Assembly (NCBI GenBank): GCA_950097015.1
Contig: CATNEN010000006.1
Location: 372,001 to 436,000 of the forward strand
Reading direction: 5' to 3'
DNA length: 64,000 nt
Origin: Macrostomum hystrix
Taxonomy: Eukaryota > Platyhelminthes > Macrostomidae
Shown: one piece after another, positions 22,436-35,900 of the stretch
How positions within the stretch are numbered: position 1 is the stretch's first letter
Layout: each line of letters starts with the position of its first letter
Position numbers and translations under genes: made by a program
The notes under the pieces: generated by a model
Told to the model about the DNA's origin: nothing
The model's input: only the letters and a program-made list of their open reading frames with translations
Databases searched by the model: none

Positions 22436-24220
22436 TCACATATTGACACAAACTGACACAAAATAACACAAAGTCTCATAATCTGACATTATGACACTAT
22501 CTGACACAAACTGACAGGATCTGACACAATTCACTATTGCATAATCTGATAGATTGACACGATCTGACACAAACTGATTGAAAGCGACAGAAACTGACAC
22601 AAATTGATACAAACTGACACGATCTGACATAAACTGACACAAACTGACACGATCTGACATAAACTGACACAAACTGACACGATCTGACATAAACTGACAC
22701 AAACTGACACGATCTGACACAAACTGACTGAAAGCGACAGAAACTGACACAAATTGGTACAAACTGACACGATCTGACATAAACTGACACAAACTGACAC
22801 GATCTGACATAAACTGACAAACTGACACGATCTGACATAAACTGACACAAACTGACACGATCTGACATAAACTGACAAACTGACACGATCTGACATAAAC
22901 TGACACAAACTGACACGATCTGACATAAACTGACACAAACTGACACGATCTGACACAAACTGACTGAAAGCGACAGAAACTGACACAAATTGATACAAAC
23001 TGACACGATCTGACATAAACTGACACAAACTGACACGATCTGACATAAACTGACATAAACTGACAAACTGATACGATCTGACATAAACTGACAAACTGAC
23101 ACGATCTGACATAAACTGACAAACTGACACGATCTGACATAAACTGACACAAACTGACACGATCTGACATAAACTGACACAAACTGACACGATCTGACAT
23201 AAACTGACACAAACTGACACGATCTGACATAAACTGACACAAACTGACACGATCTGACATAAACTGACACAAACTGACACGATCTGACATAAACTGACAC
23301 AAACTGACACGATCTGACATAAACTGACACGATCTGACATAACCTGACACAAACTGACACGATCTGACATAAACTGACAAACTGACACGATCTGACATAA
23401 ACTGACAGACTGACACGATCTGACATAAACTGACAAACTGACACGATCTGACATAAACTGACACAAACTGACACGATCTGACATAAACTGACACGATCTG
23501 ACATAAACTGACACAAACTGACACGATCTGACATAAACTGACACAAACTGACACGATCTGACACAAACTGACACAAACTGACACGATCTGACATAAACTG
23601 ACAAACTGACACGATCTGACATAAATTGACAAACTGACACGATCTGACATAAACTGACACAAACTGACACGATCTGACATAAACTGACAAACTGACACGA
23701 TCTGACATAAACTGACACAAACTGACACGATCTGACATAAACTGACAAACTGACACGATCTGACATAAACTGACAAACTGACACGATCTGACATAAACTG
23801 ACACAAACTGACACGATCTGACATAAACTGACAAACTGACACGATCTGACATAAACTGACAAACTGACACGATCTGACATAAACTGACAAACTGACACGA
23901 TCTGACATAAACTGACACAAACTGACACGATCTGACATAAACTGACAAACTGACACGATCTGACATAAACTGACAAAGTGACACGATCTGACATAAACTG
24001 ACAAACTGACACGATCTGACATAAACTGACACAAACTGACACGATCTGACATAAACTGACAAACTGACACGATCTGACATAAACTGACAAAGTGACACGA
24101 TCTGACATAAACTGACACAAACTGACACGATCTGACACAAACTGACACGATCTGACACAATTGACATACTATTGCATACCATTGCATATCACAATTGCAT
24201 AATCTGATAGATTGCCACAA
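22436..24220. repeat. CTGACA-based array, about 1.8 kb
   Basis: Units of 25-30 bp alternate AAACTGACAC, GATCTGACAT and AAACTGACAA. A longer variant with GACTGAAAGCGACAGAAAC recurs several times near the left end. Three minus frames stay open throughout because the unit lacks stops; none looks like a real protein. Confidence 0.95.
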
Positions 24221-24867
24221 TCTGTCACAAAATTACATTAAAATGACACAAACCGACATAATATGACGCAAGATTAAATGAACAAAAATAGAAAAAGAAC
24301 ACAAAATAGTTAATAAAGACAAATGTACGGACACAAAAACAGTAGACAAACACACACAATAAATATACGAGTATATAACCAAGCCACAGCACATCTATTA
24401 TTTCACTTAAGCCATAGTATACCAGCCATAATATATCAAGAGTCTAAGTCAGCTCCGAATGTAAAAAATCGAATAGATAAAAAAGACTGATAAAACGCAC
24501 TCAAAGTATTACTAAGGCGCGTGGCTTTGATGAAAATATCTGTGTAAATTAATTATTCCTTTTATTTATAGTAACTTATATCTTTAAAAAGCAAATTAAA
24601 CAAATGTTTGCAGTAAGCAGACACTATTGAACAAGCGATGAATTGAGATTTAAAGAAAAAAAAATATATAAGTTGGCGTGCACCCTCAACAATGTACCGC
24701 GTGGCTAAAAGTACATCCAATGTACTACTATGTTATGCATGCAATCTTTTAATACGAATTAAAAGTGCTCCACAAAGAGAACAGCCAAGAGAACAGCGAC
24801 TTGAAAAAAATGACAACCAGCAACGATTTAAGTAACTTCGCTTATAACAATGGTTGCCTTCACTAAT
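24221..24867. other. AT-rich spacer
   Basis: Nothing recognisable beyond degenerate continuation of the neighbouring array. Confidence 0.4.
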
Positions 24868-25467
24868 GTACAGAGGTGGGTTTGGGATTCGGGATCAGAT
24901 CTGAGTAGTGGTATGGGTAGTTTGGGATTTGGGATCACATCTGAGTACTGGAGTGGGTAGTTTGGGATTTGGGATCACATCTGAGTACTGGGGTGGGTAG
25001 TTTGGGATTTGAAATCACATCTGAGTACTGGAGTGGGTAGTTTGGGATTCGAGATCACATCTGAGTACTGGGGTGGGTAGTTTGGGATTTGGGATCACAT
25101 CTGAGTACTGGAGTGGGTAGTTTGGGATTTGGGATCACATCTGAGTACTGGAGTGGGTAGTTTGGGATTTGGGATCACATCTGAGTACTGGAGTGGGTAG
25201 TTTGGGATTCGGGATCACATCTGAGTACTGGGGTGGGTAGTTTGGGATTTGGGATCACATCTGAGTACTGGAGTGGGTAGTTTGGGATTTGGGATCACAT
25301 CTGAGTACTGGAGTGGGTAGTTTGGGATTTGGGATCACATCTGAGTACTGGAGTGGGTAGTTTGGGATTTTGGATCACATCTGAGTACTGGAGTGGGTAG
25401 TTTGGGATTTGGGATCAGATCTGAGTACTTGAGTCGGAAATTTGGGATTTGGGATCAGATCTGAGTA
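24868..25467. repeat. 40-bp minisatellite, about 15 copies
   Basis: The unit joins TTTGGGATTTGGGATCACAT to CTGAGTACTGGAGTGGGTAG. It ends about 60 bp beyond the stop codon of the minus-strand TTC24-like gene and would lie in its 3' UTR or just after it. Confidence 0.95.
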
Positions 25468-25525
25468 CCGTGAGCATACCCAGATGCATGCAAGATAAAG
25501 TACAATATAAAGGATATTTGTTAGT

Positions 25526-25646
25526 TCAAGACACAGAGCAGACTCGAGTTCTCTTGCCACCAGCTGCTTTGGCTGCATCCGCTAGCCGCGCCTCATCCTG
25601 CTGCTGCTCCATCTCCTCCAAGTGCTGTCTGTACAGAATGTGCTCA
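25526..25646 (-). CDS. TTC24: TTC24-like exon M (stop)
   Basis: Acceptor CTGTTTCAG; it joins exon L to give ELEHILYRQHLEEMEQQQ, a short coiled coil. It ends GGKRTRVCSVS with TGA at 25528-25526. No AATAAA is evident before the 40-bp array. Confidence 0.65.
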
Positions 25647-28600
25647 CTGAAACAGGGGGAGGGTGGTTTAGTAAATTGAGGCGCTCGTCAAAAAGCCGTG
25701 ACAATCTTGACATGTTGTTCTATTTGATTTTACAAAGTCCATCTTATGAAAAAATTTCCAGAGGCCTTTTACAGAATCCGAAAAGAATTGCATTTTACAA
25801 AATGGCTTGGTATAGTCCTACTGTTAATATGATTGGCCCATAGACAATATTCGCGGTAAAAAAATTCCACAAGAAAAAATCCGGAAATAGCCTGCACCCG
25901 TTCTTGTTTAAAAGCCTCTGAAAATAATTTCTAAATTATGAAACTAAACAAGTGAAATGTTGAGATTTAGATTAAATGAACACGGTTTACTAAGATACTA
26001 TTTTTGGCATAATCTATTTAGCTAGGTAATTATCGGACGCAGTGAAATAAAACACGAATTTATAAAGTTATTACAGGTTGCCATGGGGAATGACTGGCAT
26101 ATTAATAGCTAGTATAAATTATAGCTGTGTACAGCTGTTCAGTCCGTGGACTGGTAGGCAGGCCGCCATACATGCCCTAAGTTCTACCTAATGCCGGTAC
26201 AGCTTGTCTTCCTTGGGCTCATTCCTAAGCGAATGATACATTGCGACCAGTGGCACTAGCTAACATTTTCTGGATCAGGCGCACTTGTACTCTGGGGATC
26301 TGACACTGGCCTGAATCCAATCACGCCTCTATAAGACTCATCTCTCGCCTCACTATTCATTCCCTACATTGTTGGCTTTTTTATCTAGCTCAGACTGAGA
26401 AATCCTATTTTGTCAAAACTGGCTAAAGTCTGGGGCTCCAGTATCTATCTCTTAATTCTTGATTCCCTAAACAGTAATATAATTATCCTTCATCTCGTTG
26501 CAGTGAAGCTGGCAAGATTATCGTTTCGACTTAGAGAGCGATTTCGAGTTTGTCTCGATCTGGGAAATTGGTGCTGTTCAGTATAGCTTTATTTCTGTTC
26601 TGTTATATATCCTAAATAACTTGTTTCATTTATGAGAAATTGGGTTAGATATTTTGTATTGCCTATTGGGCTGAAAATAGGATCTTTCATTTATTAGCTA
26701 CGAGTATAATATAATATAATAATAATAATTTCAGAAAGGCTGCTGTCAATGGCACATCATTTGGTGACACTGGACCCGCAGCCAGCGAGGAGGCAATTCT
26801 GCCCATTTCGCTGACTCCTGAGCACACACGCACACAGATACTGTACGCAGGCACACGCTCACACAGGTGTGTACATCTGCCCTGACTTTCTCATCGTCAG
26901 GCAGTGTACACTCTCACCGTGCCTTTGAGGTTGGCCCTCAAGGGCGTAAATTGCACGACAAGCCCCCAAGCCTTCTCTCAGTGGCTGCGCCCCAAATGAA
27001 TGTGGCCTCGCCGTGGAATCGAACTTAGGGACCTTGGTGCGAGAGGAAAACTCGCTAACCGCTCTGCCACCGACCCGAGTATAATGTAGCATTAGTTTAA
27101 GACCAAATCAAGATTAAATCAGTATTTTTGAGGACTTATCTGGATCAAATTTTCAAAGCCAAGTTATGCGCACACAAATATCATATGGTTTATAAAACAA
27201 ATTGTTAACACAACACACTAGTTGATTGAGGCCTTCTACACCGGCTAGTTTCCGGGTTTGATTAAAAGGTTAACAATCCAAATTTAGTGACTCAATCGAT
27301 AATTCACCTAACTGATTCTTACCCTCTGCACTCATCTTCAAATCGACGAGTCGCTGAAAGTGAATGTTGAAGCGCAAAATAATCTCAACATTCTACTGAA
27401 AGTAATACGTTGAATAAAAATGCATGCCATTTGCTAAATGAACTCTCCTCAAAGCTGGTAAATAAAAAATCAATAAGGAATCTGTGTCAGTCCGTGAAAA
27501 TAGACTAAATTGGGCCATTGGATGAGCTAGAAAAAATAAACTCCTGGTCATAACAGACTTACTCGATCTCCACAGAATTTTCGAAGCTAAAATGACAAGT
27601 TTGTTATTTGCAAATGGAATTGGCGATGAATACGGAGCTCTGATAGGGAGAGAGAGCAGTTTCTAAAAAGCCTTGTTTTGTAACCATAGCAACTCACAGC
27701 TCCCGGCGAGTTGCCTTGTCGTCGGCACCGTCAGAGGTGGCAGCTGCGGCTTCGGCTGCGGCTTCAGATTCTTTAGCGGGAGCTGCAATGCGCAGAAACG
27801 ATGGAATAAAAATAACTACAATAGAGGCTAGCAAAAACTGCTTCAATCTATTTCACTTTAAGGGGACCACTGAAAACCATGTGTGTGTGTTGATGTCATT
27901 CTAGTCCGTGTGTGTGTTGACGTCCTTCCAGATCAGTGTGTGTGTGAGTTGACGTCCTTCAAATCAGTGTTTGTGTGTTGACGTCCTTCAAATCAGTGTG
28001 TGTGTGTTAACGTCCTTCAAATCCGTGTGTGTGTTGACGTCCTTCCAAATCAGTGTGTGTGTGTTAACGTCCTTCAAATCCGTGTGTGTGTTGACGTCCT
28101 TCCAAATCAGTGTGTGTGTGTTGACGTCCTTCAAATCCGTGTGTGTGTTGACGTCCTTCCAAATCAGTGTGTGTGTGTGTTGACGTCCTTCAAATCCGTG
28201 TGTCTGTTGACGTCCTTCCAGATCAGTGTGTGTGTGTGTTGACGTCCTTCAAATCAGTGTGTGTGTGTTGACGTCCTTCCAAATCAGTGTGTGTGTGTGT
28301 GTTGACGTCATTCTAATCCGTGTGTGTGTTGACGTCCTTCCAAATCAGTGTGTGTGTTGACGTCCTTCAAATCCGTGTGTGTGTTGACGTCATTCTAATC
28401 CGTGTGTGTGTTGATGTCATTCTAATCCGTGTGTGTGTTGATGTCATTCAAATCCGTGTGTGTGTTGACGTCCTTCAAATCAGTGTGTGTGTTGACCTCC
28501 TTCAAATCCGTGTGTGTGTTGACGTCATTCTAATCCGTGTGTGTGTTGATGTCATTCAAATCCGTGTGTGTGTTGACGTCCTTCAAATCAGTGTGTGTGT

Positions 28601-31600
28601 TGACGTCCTTCAAATCAGTGTGTGTGTGTGTTGACGTCATTCTAATCCGTGTGTGTGTTGACGTCCTTCCAAATCAGTGTGTGTGTTGACGTCCTTCAAA
28701 TCCGTGTGTGTGTTGACGTCATTCTAATCCGTGTGTGTGTTGATGTCATTCTAATCCGTGTGTGTGTTGATGTCATTCAAATCCGTGTGTGTGTTGACGT
28801 CCTTCAAATCAGTGTGTGTGTTGACCTCCTTCAAATCCGTGTGTGTGTTGACGTCATTCTAATCCGTGTGTGTGTTGATGTCATTCAAATCCGTGTGTGT
28901 GTTGACGTCCTTCAAATCAGTGTTTGTGTTGACGTCCTTCAAATCAGTGTGTGTGTTGACGTCCTTCAAATCAGTGTGTGTGTGTGTTGACGTCCTTCAA
29001 ATCAGTGTTTGTGTGTTGACGTCCTTCAAATCCGTGTGTGTGTTGACGTCCTTTAAATCCATGTGTGTTGACCTCCTTCAAATCCGTGTGTGTGTTGACG
29101 TCCTTTTAATCCGTGTGTGTGTTGACGTCATTGTAATCCGTGTGTGTGTTGATGTCATTCAAATCCGTGTGTGTGTTGACGTCCTTCAAATCAGTGTGTG
29201 TGTTGACGTCCTTCAAATCAGTGTTTGTGTGTTGACGTCCTTCAAATCCGTGTGTGTGTTGACGTCCTTTAAATCCATGTGTGTTGACCTACTTCAAATC
29301 CGTGTGTGTGTTGACGTCCTTTTAATCCGTGTGTGTGTTGACGTCATTCTAATCCGTGTGTGTGTTGATGTCATTCAAATCCGTGTGTGTGTTGACGTCC
29401 TTCAAATCAGTGTGTGTGTTGACGTCCTTCAAATCAGTGTGTGTGTGTTGACGTCCTTCAAATCAGTGTGTGTGTTGACGTCCTTCAAATCAGTGTTTGT
29501 GTGTTGACGTCCTTCAAATCAGTGTGTGTGTTGACGTCCTACAAATCCGTGTGTGTATTGACCTCCTTCTAATGAGTGTGTGTTGACGTCCTTTTTAAAT
29601 CCGTGTGTGTGTATTGACGGCCTTCAAATCTGTGTGTGTAGACGTCCTTCTAATCCATGCGTTGACGTCCTTCTAATCCGAGTGTGTGTTGACGCCTTTT
29701 TAATGCGCGTGTTTACGTCCCACTTATCCGTATGTTTACGTCCTTGTCTCATCCTTGTCCAGATCTCAAAGCCCAAAATTGCTCACCTTCAGCTGGCTTC
29801 GGGGTCAAATAAGTCGACAAGCCGGTGCCGCCAAGGTTCTTGCGGTCTTCGTCTCCTTCAGTCACCGTCGAACCGCTAGAATCGTCGTCCTCCAACGACG
29901 TACCCGAAGAAGAGGTCGTCGACACTGTGGACAAATCGTCGTCCTCGGCTTCGCTAGCGGTTGAGACTGACAAAGACATTTTCGATGTCCGGCTTCGGCT
30001 GGAGCTTCCGCCTCCGCCACCATCGCCGTTGTTTCTAGGCGGCAAGGCTGGCCGGAAAGAGTCGCCAAGACCCGCTGTGCCAGTCTCCGCTGGTCGGACC
30101 CCTTCGCTGTCATTGTCCGACGCGTTGTCGCGGTCGGTTCGAATTGTTGAATACAGACTCGGCGGCGGGTCCTTGCTCTAAGAGTGTTGGTTGGAGGTAG
30201 AACAGCATTTTGGCGAGGCCACATTCATTTGAGACAGGCGCGGAGAGAAGGCTTTGGTGCTTGTCTTGCAATTCACGCCCTCGAGGGCCAACCTCTAAGG
30301 CACAGTAAAGCGTACACCGGCTGACGATGAGAAAGTCAGGGCAGATGTACACACCTGTGTGCGTGCGTGTGCTCAGTGGTCAGCGGAACAGACACGATTT
30401 TATGGGAAATATTATTAATACTATCTTCAAGGATACCTCAATCTCTTCGGCTAGCTTCTGCAGGTTCTGAGAAGCAGCTCTGAGTGCATCTTGCCGAGTC
30501 GGCTGCTGCTGCTGCTGCTGCTGCTCCTTAGCCTGCTGACTGCGACTTGAATTCAGAGCATTGTTGTTATCGTCGCTGGTTTGACTGTAAATAAACAAAA
30601 ATTATTTTTTCTTTAACAAAACAACAAAAACAAAAAGTGTCGTAGTAAAAAAAAGAAGGTAAACGGATAGCCTTGACACTTTGTAACATCGCTACGGAAT
30701 AAGTGGAACTATAAATTTAAAAAGAGTAAATTTTAACTATTATCTAGAAATATAATAGGATAGACAGTGCAGTAGGTTTCAGTGGGTACACAAAACACTG
30801 ATCTAAGTAGTGATACTGATGCTTTCACTAGCTCGGCAGAGCTAAACAGGGATTTTATAGCATTGCAGTGTGAGCTTCTCTTTGACAAGCTTACCGAGTT
30901 GCGCTACGTTCGGCTGCTGGCGACTTTCTGAAGAATGAAACAAACCCCACTATCTATGGTAATGCCTCATTAACAAATTACGAGGGTACGATTATATCTT
31001 TTTAGCCGAGACTCATCGGAAGTAATTAGTTGATTGTACATTGTACATCACTTTGATGGGGTATTTTTGAGGTCTAACAGTGAACTTTATTGTGGCACGC
31101 CTTGGATGTCTATGGCAATGACTTGCTAAATCTGGTATGCTAAACTGCCCATAACTTTGGGCCATAGACATATATAAAGACAGGCTATTGTGGGTTTTGG
31201 CCATAGAAATTCCATACCTATGACAGTGACCAACAAGTCGTAACTGAGAAACATTAAAAACCGATCTTATCGTTGGTCAATGACGTATTGTTGCACGCCC
31301 TGACTACGAGAATTCAACTGTCTATGGGTAAAATGTGGCCAAAATCATGCATTGCCCTCAACTCTTTGAAAAAACAGTGGCTGCGCAACCTCAGTCGAAG
31401 AGATTGGTGCACTCACAGCCATTCTCTACTGTATTGTTGAACGTCGAAGACTATTGCGCTTTTTATAATAAACAAAATCAAGGAGAAATTTGCTTTTGGC
31501 ATAGTATTTTCTGCAATATAAAAAAGGAATCTAGTTTTTTTTCTTGGAATATCATAAAACAAAACTCGGGATAGCAAGCGAAACTGTATATTTGCAAGGC

Positions 31601-32692
31601 AATCAAGCAAACGATTTTTGATAATAATTATTTTATATCACAAAATTTTAATTTGTTTGCTTCGATGTTAGTGTTTTTTACCTAGCCTTCCTATCAAGAG
31701 TGCACTTATCTAGGTCTGATTGAAAAGTACTTATTTTGTAGGTAAAAAGTACACTCTTATCTAGGTCTTGCGGAAGACTGTACTTTTATCTAGGCCTCGC
31801 TTTAAGAACACGTATTTATCAAGGTTACCTACAAGAGTGCGCTTATCTGGGCCTGATTGAAAAGTACTTATTTTGTAGGTCTGGTAAAAAGTACACTCTT
31901 ATCTAGGTCTTGCGGAAGAGTGCACTTTTTATCTAGGCCTCGTTTTAAGAACACGTATTTATCAAGCTTACGTACAAGAGTGCACTTATCTAGGTCTGAT
32001 TGAAAAGTACTTATTTTGTAGGTCTGGTAAAAAGTACACTCTTATCTAGGTCTTGCGGAAGAGTGTACTTTTATCTAGGCCTCGTTTTAAGAACACGTAT
32101 TTATCAAGCTTACGTACAAGAGTGCACTTATCTAGGTCTGATTGAAAAGTACTTATTTTGTAGGTCTGGTAAAAAGTACACTCTTATCTAGGTCTTGCGC
32201 AAGAGTGCAATTTTATCTAGGGCTGGCACTCGACTGTAAACAAAACTAAATTGTGAGCCTCTAGCTGAGCCAATCAGAAAACTGATTTCAGATCTTGAAA
32301 GGAGGCACAATCACCAGTAAGACCAGATAGTATCAGCAACAATGCAGATTAGATTACTTAATAGCGAGATAGATTTTAATATTTGTGAAAATCAAGCCGA
32401 AATTTGGCAGAGATTGTCAGCACAGCTGGACAAATAAAGAGATAAATACGAGACGTACTTTCTAAAAAAACAACTTGATTTGCTTGATTGCGCAATGCCA
32501 GAGGTTCTATAGACAAACAGTAACACAAGGAAGCGAAGAAATCACAGATTCCACCCGGCCCTCACCTTAGACTGTCTTTAGGTTTGTGGGGCCTCTTTGG
32601 CAGGACAAACTCGGGGCTGTCTCTGTCATTCGATGTTGATCGATGACTTAATGGCTGCGGCTGCTGCCTCTGCTGCTGCTGCGGCTGCTGCC

Positions 32693-32733
<41 letters not shown>

Positions 32734-32743
32734 GGCTGCTGCC

Positions 32744-32784
<41 letters not shown>

Positions 32785-32815
32785 GGCTGCTGCCTCTGCT
32801 GCTGCGGCTGCTGCC

Positions 32816-32862
<47 letters not shown>

Positions 32863-32872
32863 GGCTGCTGCC

Positions 32873-32925
<53 letters not shown>

Positions 32926-35900
32926 CTTCTCTCCCTGCGTTTGAAGAGTGCATGGTTATAGGTGGTACGGATTCCTTATTTTTATATTCCAATTTAGTAA
33001 GAGAATTAATTATAAGTACTAAAATTACCTAACGGGAATTTTATCGTCTTCGTCTGAGCCTGTCTCTAGGCGAGCCGTGATTGATCTGAAAATAGTTTTT
33101 TTCAACACAATGACCGACGAATTATTATAATGGGCCAATGAACACCAAGCACCCAGAGTGTCTTGATCAAGGACAAACCTTGTTCTAGTGAAATATAAAT
33201 CGAACCCCCGACCTTTAAGCCAAGAGTCCGAAGCTCTAATCCAAGGGTCGGCAAACTTATTATCGTGTAGGCCACGGAGAGAATGTAAAAGACGAAAGTG
33301 GGCCGCATTGACTGTAGGAATACGTGAAAGGGGAGAGATGAGACAAAGGACAGATGAGACGGGGGAGAGATGAGAAAGGGGAGAGATGAGACAAGGGAGA
33401 GATGAGACAAGGGAGAGATTAGACACGGGAGGGATTAGACACAGGAGAGATTAGACACGGGTAGAGATGAGACACGGGAGAGATGAGACAAGGGAGAGAT
33501 GAGAAAGGGGAGAGATGAGACACAGGACAGATGAGACGGGGGAGATTAGACACGGGAGAGATGAGACACGGGAGAGATTAGACACGGGAGAGATTAAACA
33601 CGGGAGAGATAAGACAAGGGAGAGATTAGACACGGGAGAGATTAGACACGGGAGAGATGAGACACGGGAGAGATTAGAAACGTGAGAGATTAAACACGGG
33701 AGAGATAAGACACGGGAGAGATGAGACAAGGGAGAGATGAGAAAGGGGAGAGATGAGACACAGGACAGATGAGACGGGGGAGAGATGAGAAAGGGGAGAG
33801 ATGAGACAAGGGAGAGATTAGACACGGGAGAGATGAGACACGGGAGAGATTAGAAACGGGAGAGATGAGACACGGAGGAGATTAGACACGGGAGAGATTA
33901 GACACGGGAGAGATGAGACACGGGAGAGATTAGAAACGTGAGAGATTAAACACGGGAGAGATAAGACACGGGAGAGATGAGACAAGGGAGAGATGAGAAA
34001 GGGGAGAGATGAGACACAGGACAGATGAGACGGGGGAGAGATGAGAAAGGGGAGAGATGAGACACGGGAGAGATGAGACACGGAGGAGATTAGACACGGG
34101 AGAGATGAGACACGGGAGAGATGAGACGGGGGAGAGATGAGACAATGGAGAGATTAGACACGGGAGAGATGAAACGGGAGAGATTAGACACAGGACAGAT
34201 GATAAACGGGAGAGATGAGACTCTCCATTTCCAGATGAGAGAGAGTTGAGACAGGGGAAAGATGACAGAATACTAGGGGCAATAGGTGTTGTAAGGGGGA
34301 ACGGGCCGCAACGCATCCCCGCTGCATCTGAAGGATGCCCCCTGCAGCTAAGTCAAGTAAGTCAACGTGCCGTGTTTGGGATTCGAGGGCCGCATCTGGC
34401 CCGCGGGCCAGAGTTGGCCGACCCCGGCTCTAATTACTAATATTATGAGAATTTCAACGCCATGCCATACTCTACTCTACTCTACTCTACTCTACTCTAC
34501 TCTACTCTACTCTACTCTACTAACTATGTGACAGCGAGCACCAGAAGATTCTTTCAAGCAATCGTTGTAAACAGTCATCTAAAGAGCCAATCTCACTTTC
34601 TACTGTCGCTTCGCCGAACTTTCCTCGGGCTGCCGCTGTCGGTTCTGTCGACGCCGATGACGCGGTCGTCATCAGCGTCCATCAATTCCTCGCCGGCTCG
34701 ACGCACAATGTCACTCTGCGACCTGAATAAAAGGAAAAAATGTGTGAAAAGGAAATACGAATCGACAGACAGCCAACAAAACAACAAAGCAAAGGAATGG
34801 TTTTACCTATGCTCCAAAACCCTGTCACCGCGTAGTACATTGGCGACATTCTGAACTGAGTTGGTTGACACAATTGGTCTGGTTACCAGGCCACGATCAG
34901 CGCGTCTGGAAAAATGCGTGATTTGTAAGGACTGTCCTTGGTAAACTGGATGGTAATTTAGGTCGTATAAACCGGAGAATCTTTTATAAACTGGAGTGTC
35001 ATTTATAAACTGGAGTGTCCTTTATAAACTGGAGTGTCCTTTATAAACTGGAGTGTCCTTCATAAACTGGAGTGTCATTTATAAACTGGAGTGTCATTTA
35101 TAAACTGGAGTGTCCTTTATAAACTGGAGTGTCCTTTATAAACTGGAGTGTCATTTATAAACTGGAGTGTCATTTATAAACTGGAGTGTCATTTATAAAC
35201 TGGAGTGTCATTTATAAACTGGAGTGTCATTTATAAACTGGAGTGTCCTTTATAAACTGGAGTGTCATTTATAAACTGGAGTGTCATTTATAAACTGGAG
35301 TGTCCTTTATAAACTGGAGTGTTCTTTATAAACTGGAGTGTCATTTATAAACTGGAGTGTCATTTATAAACTGGAGTGTCCTTTATAAACTGGAGTGTCA
35401 TTTATAAACTGGAGTGTCCTTTATAAACTGGAGTGTCATTTATAAACTGGAGTGTCATTTATAAACTGGAGTGTCATTTATAAACTGGAGTGTCATTTAT
35501 AAACTGGAGTGTCCTTTATAAACTGGAGTGTCCTTCATAAACTGGAGTGTCATTTATAAACTGGAGTGTCCTTTATAAACTGGAGTGTCCTTTATAAACT
35601 GGAGTGTCATTTATAAACTGAAGTGTCATTTATAAACTGGAGTGTCCTTTATAAACTGGAGTGTCCTTTATAAACTGGAGTGTCCTTTATAAACTGGAGT
35701 GTCATTTATAAACTGAAGTGTCATTTATAAACTGGAGTGTCATTTATAAACTGGAGTGTCCTTCATAAACTGGAGTGTCCTTTATAAACTGGAGTGTCAT
35801 TTATAAACTGGAGTGTCATTTATAAACTGGAGTGTCCTTTATAAACTGGAGTGTCATTTATAAACTGGAGTGTCATTTATAAACTGGAGTGTCCTTTATA

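Noticed and set aside
22436-24220. Three minus frames of 534-594 codons
   Set aside because: Stop-free repeat unit in every frame; composition has no protein-like variation.
27971-29507. Cys/Val-rich repeat proteins on the plus strand
   Set aside because: By-products of the CRE-like array inside an intron of the minus-strand gene.
32597-32992. PolyAla and polySer proteins across the CAG tract
   Set aside because: Only the Gln frame joins the neighbouring exons in phase on the minus strand.
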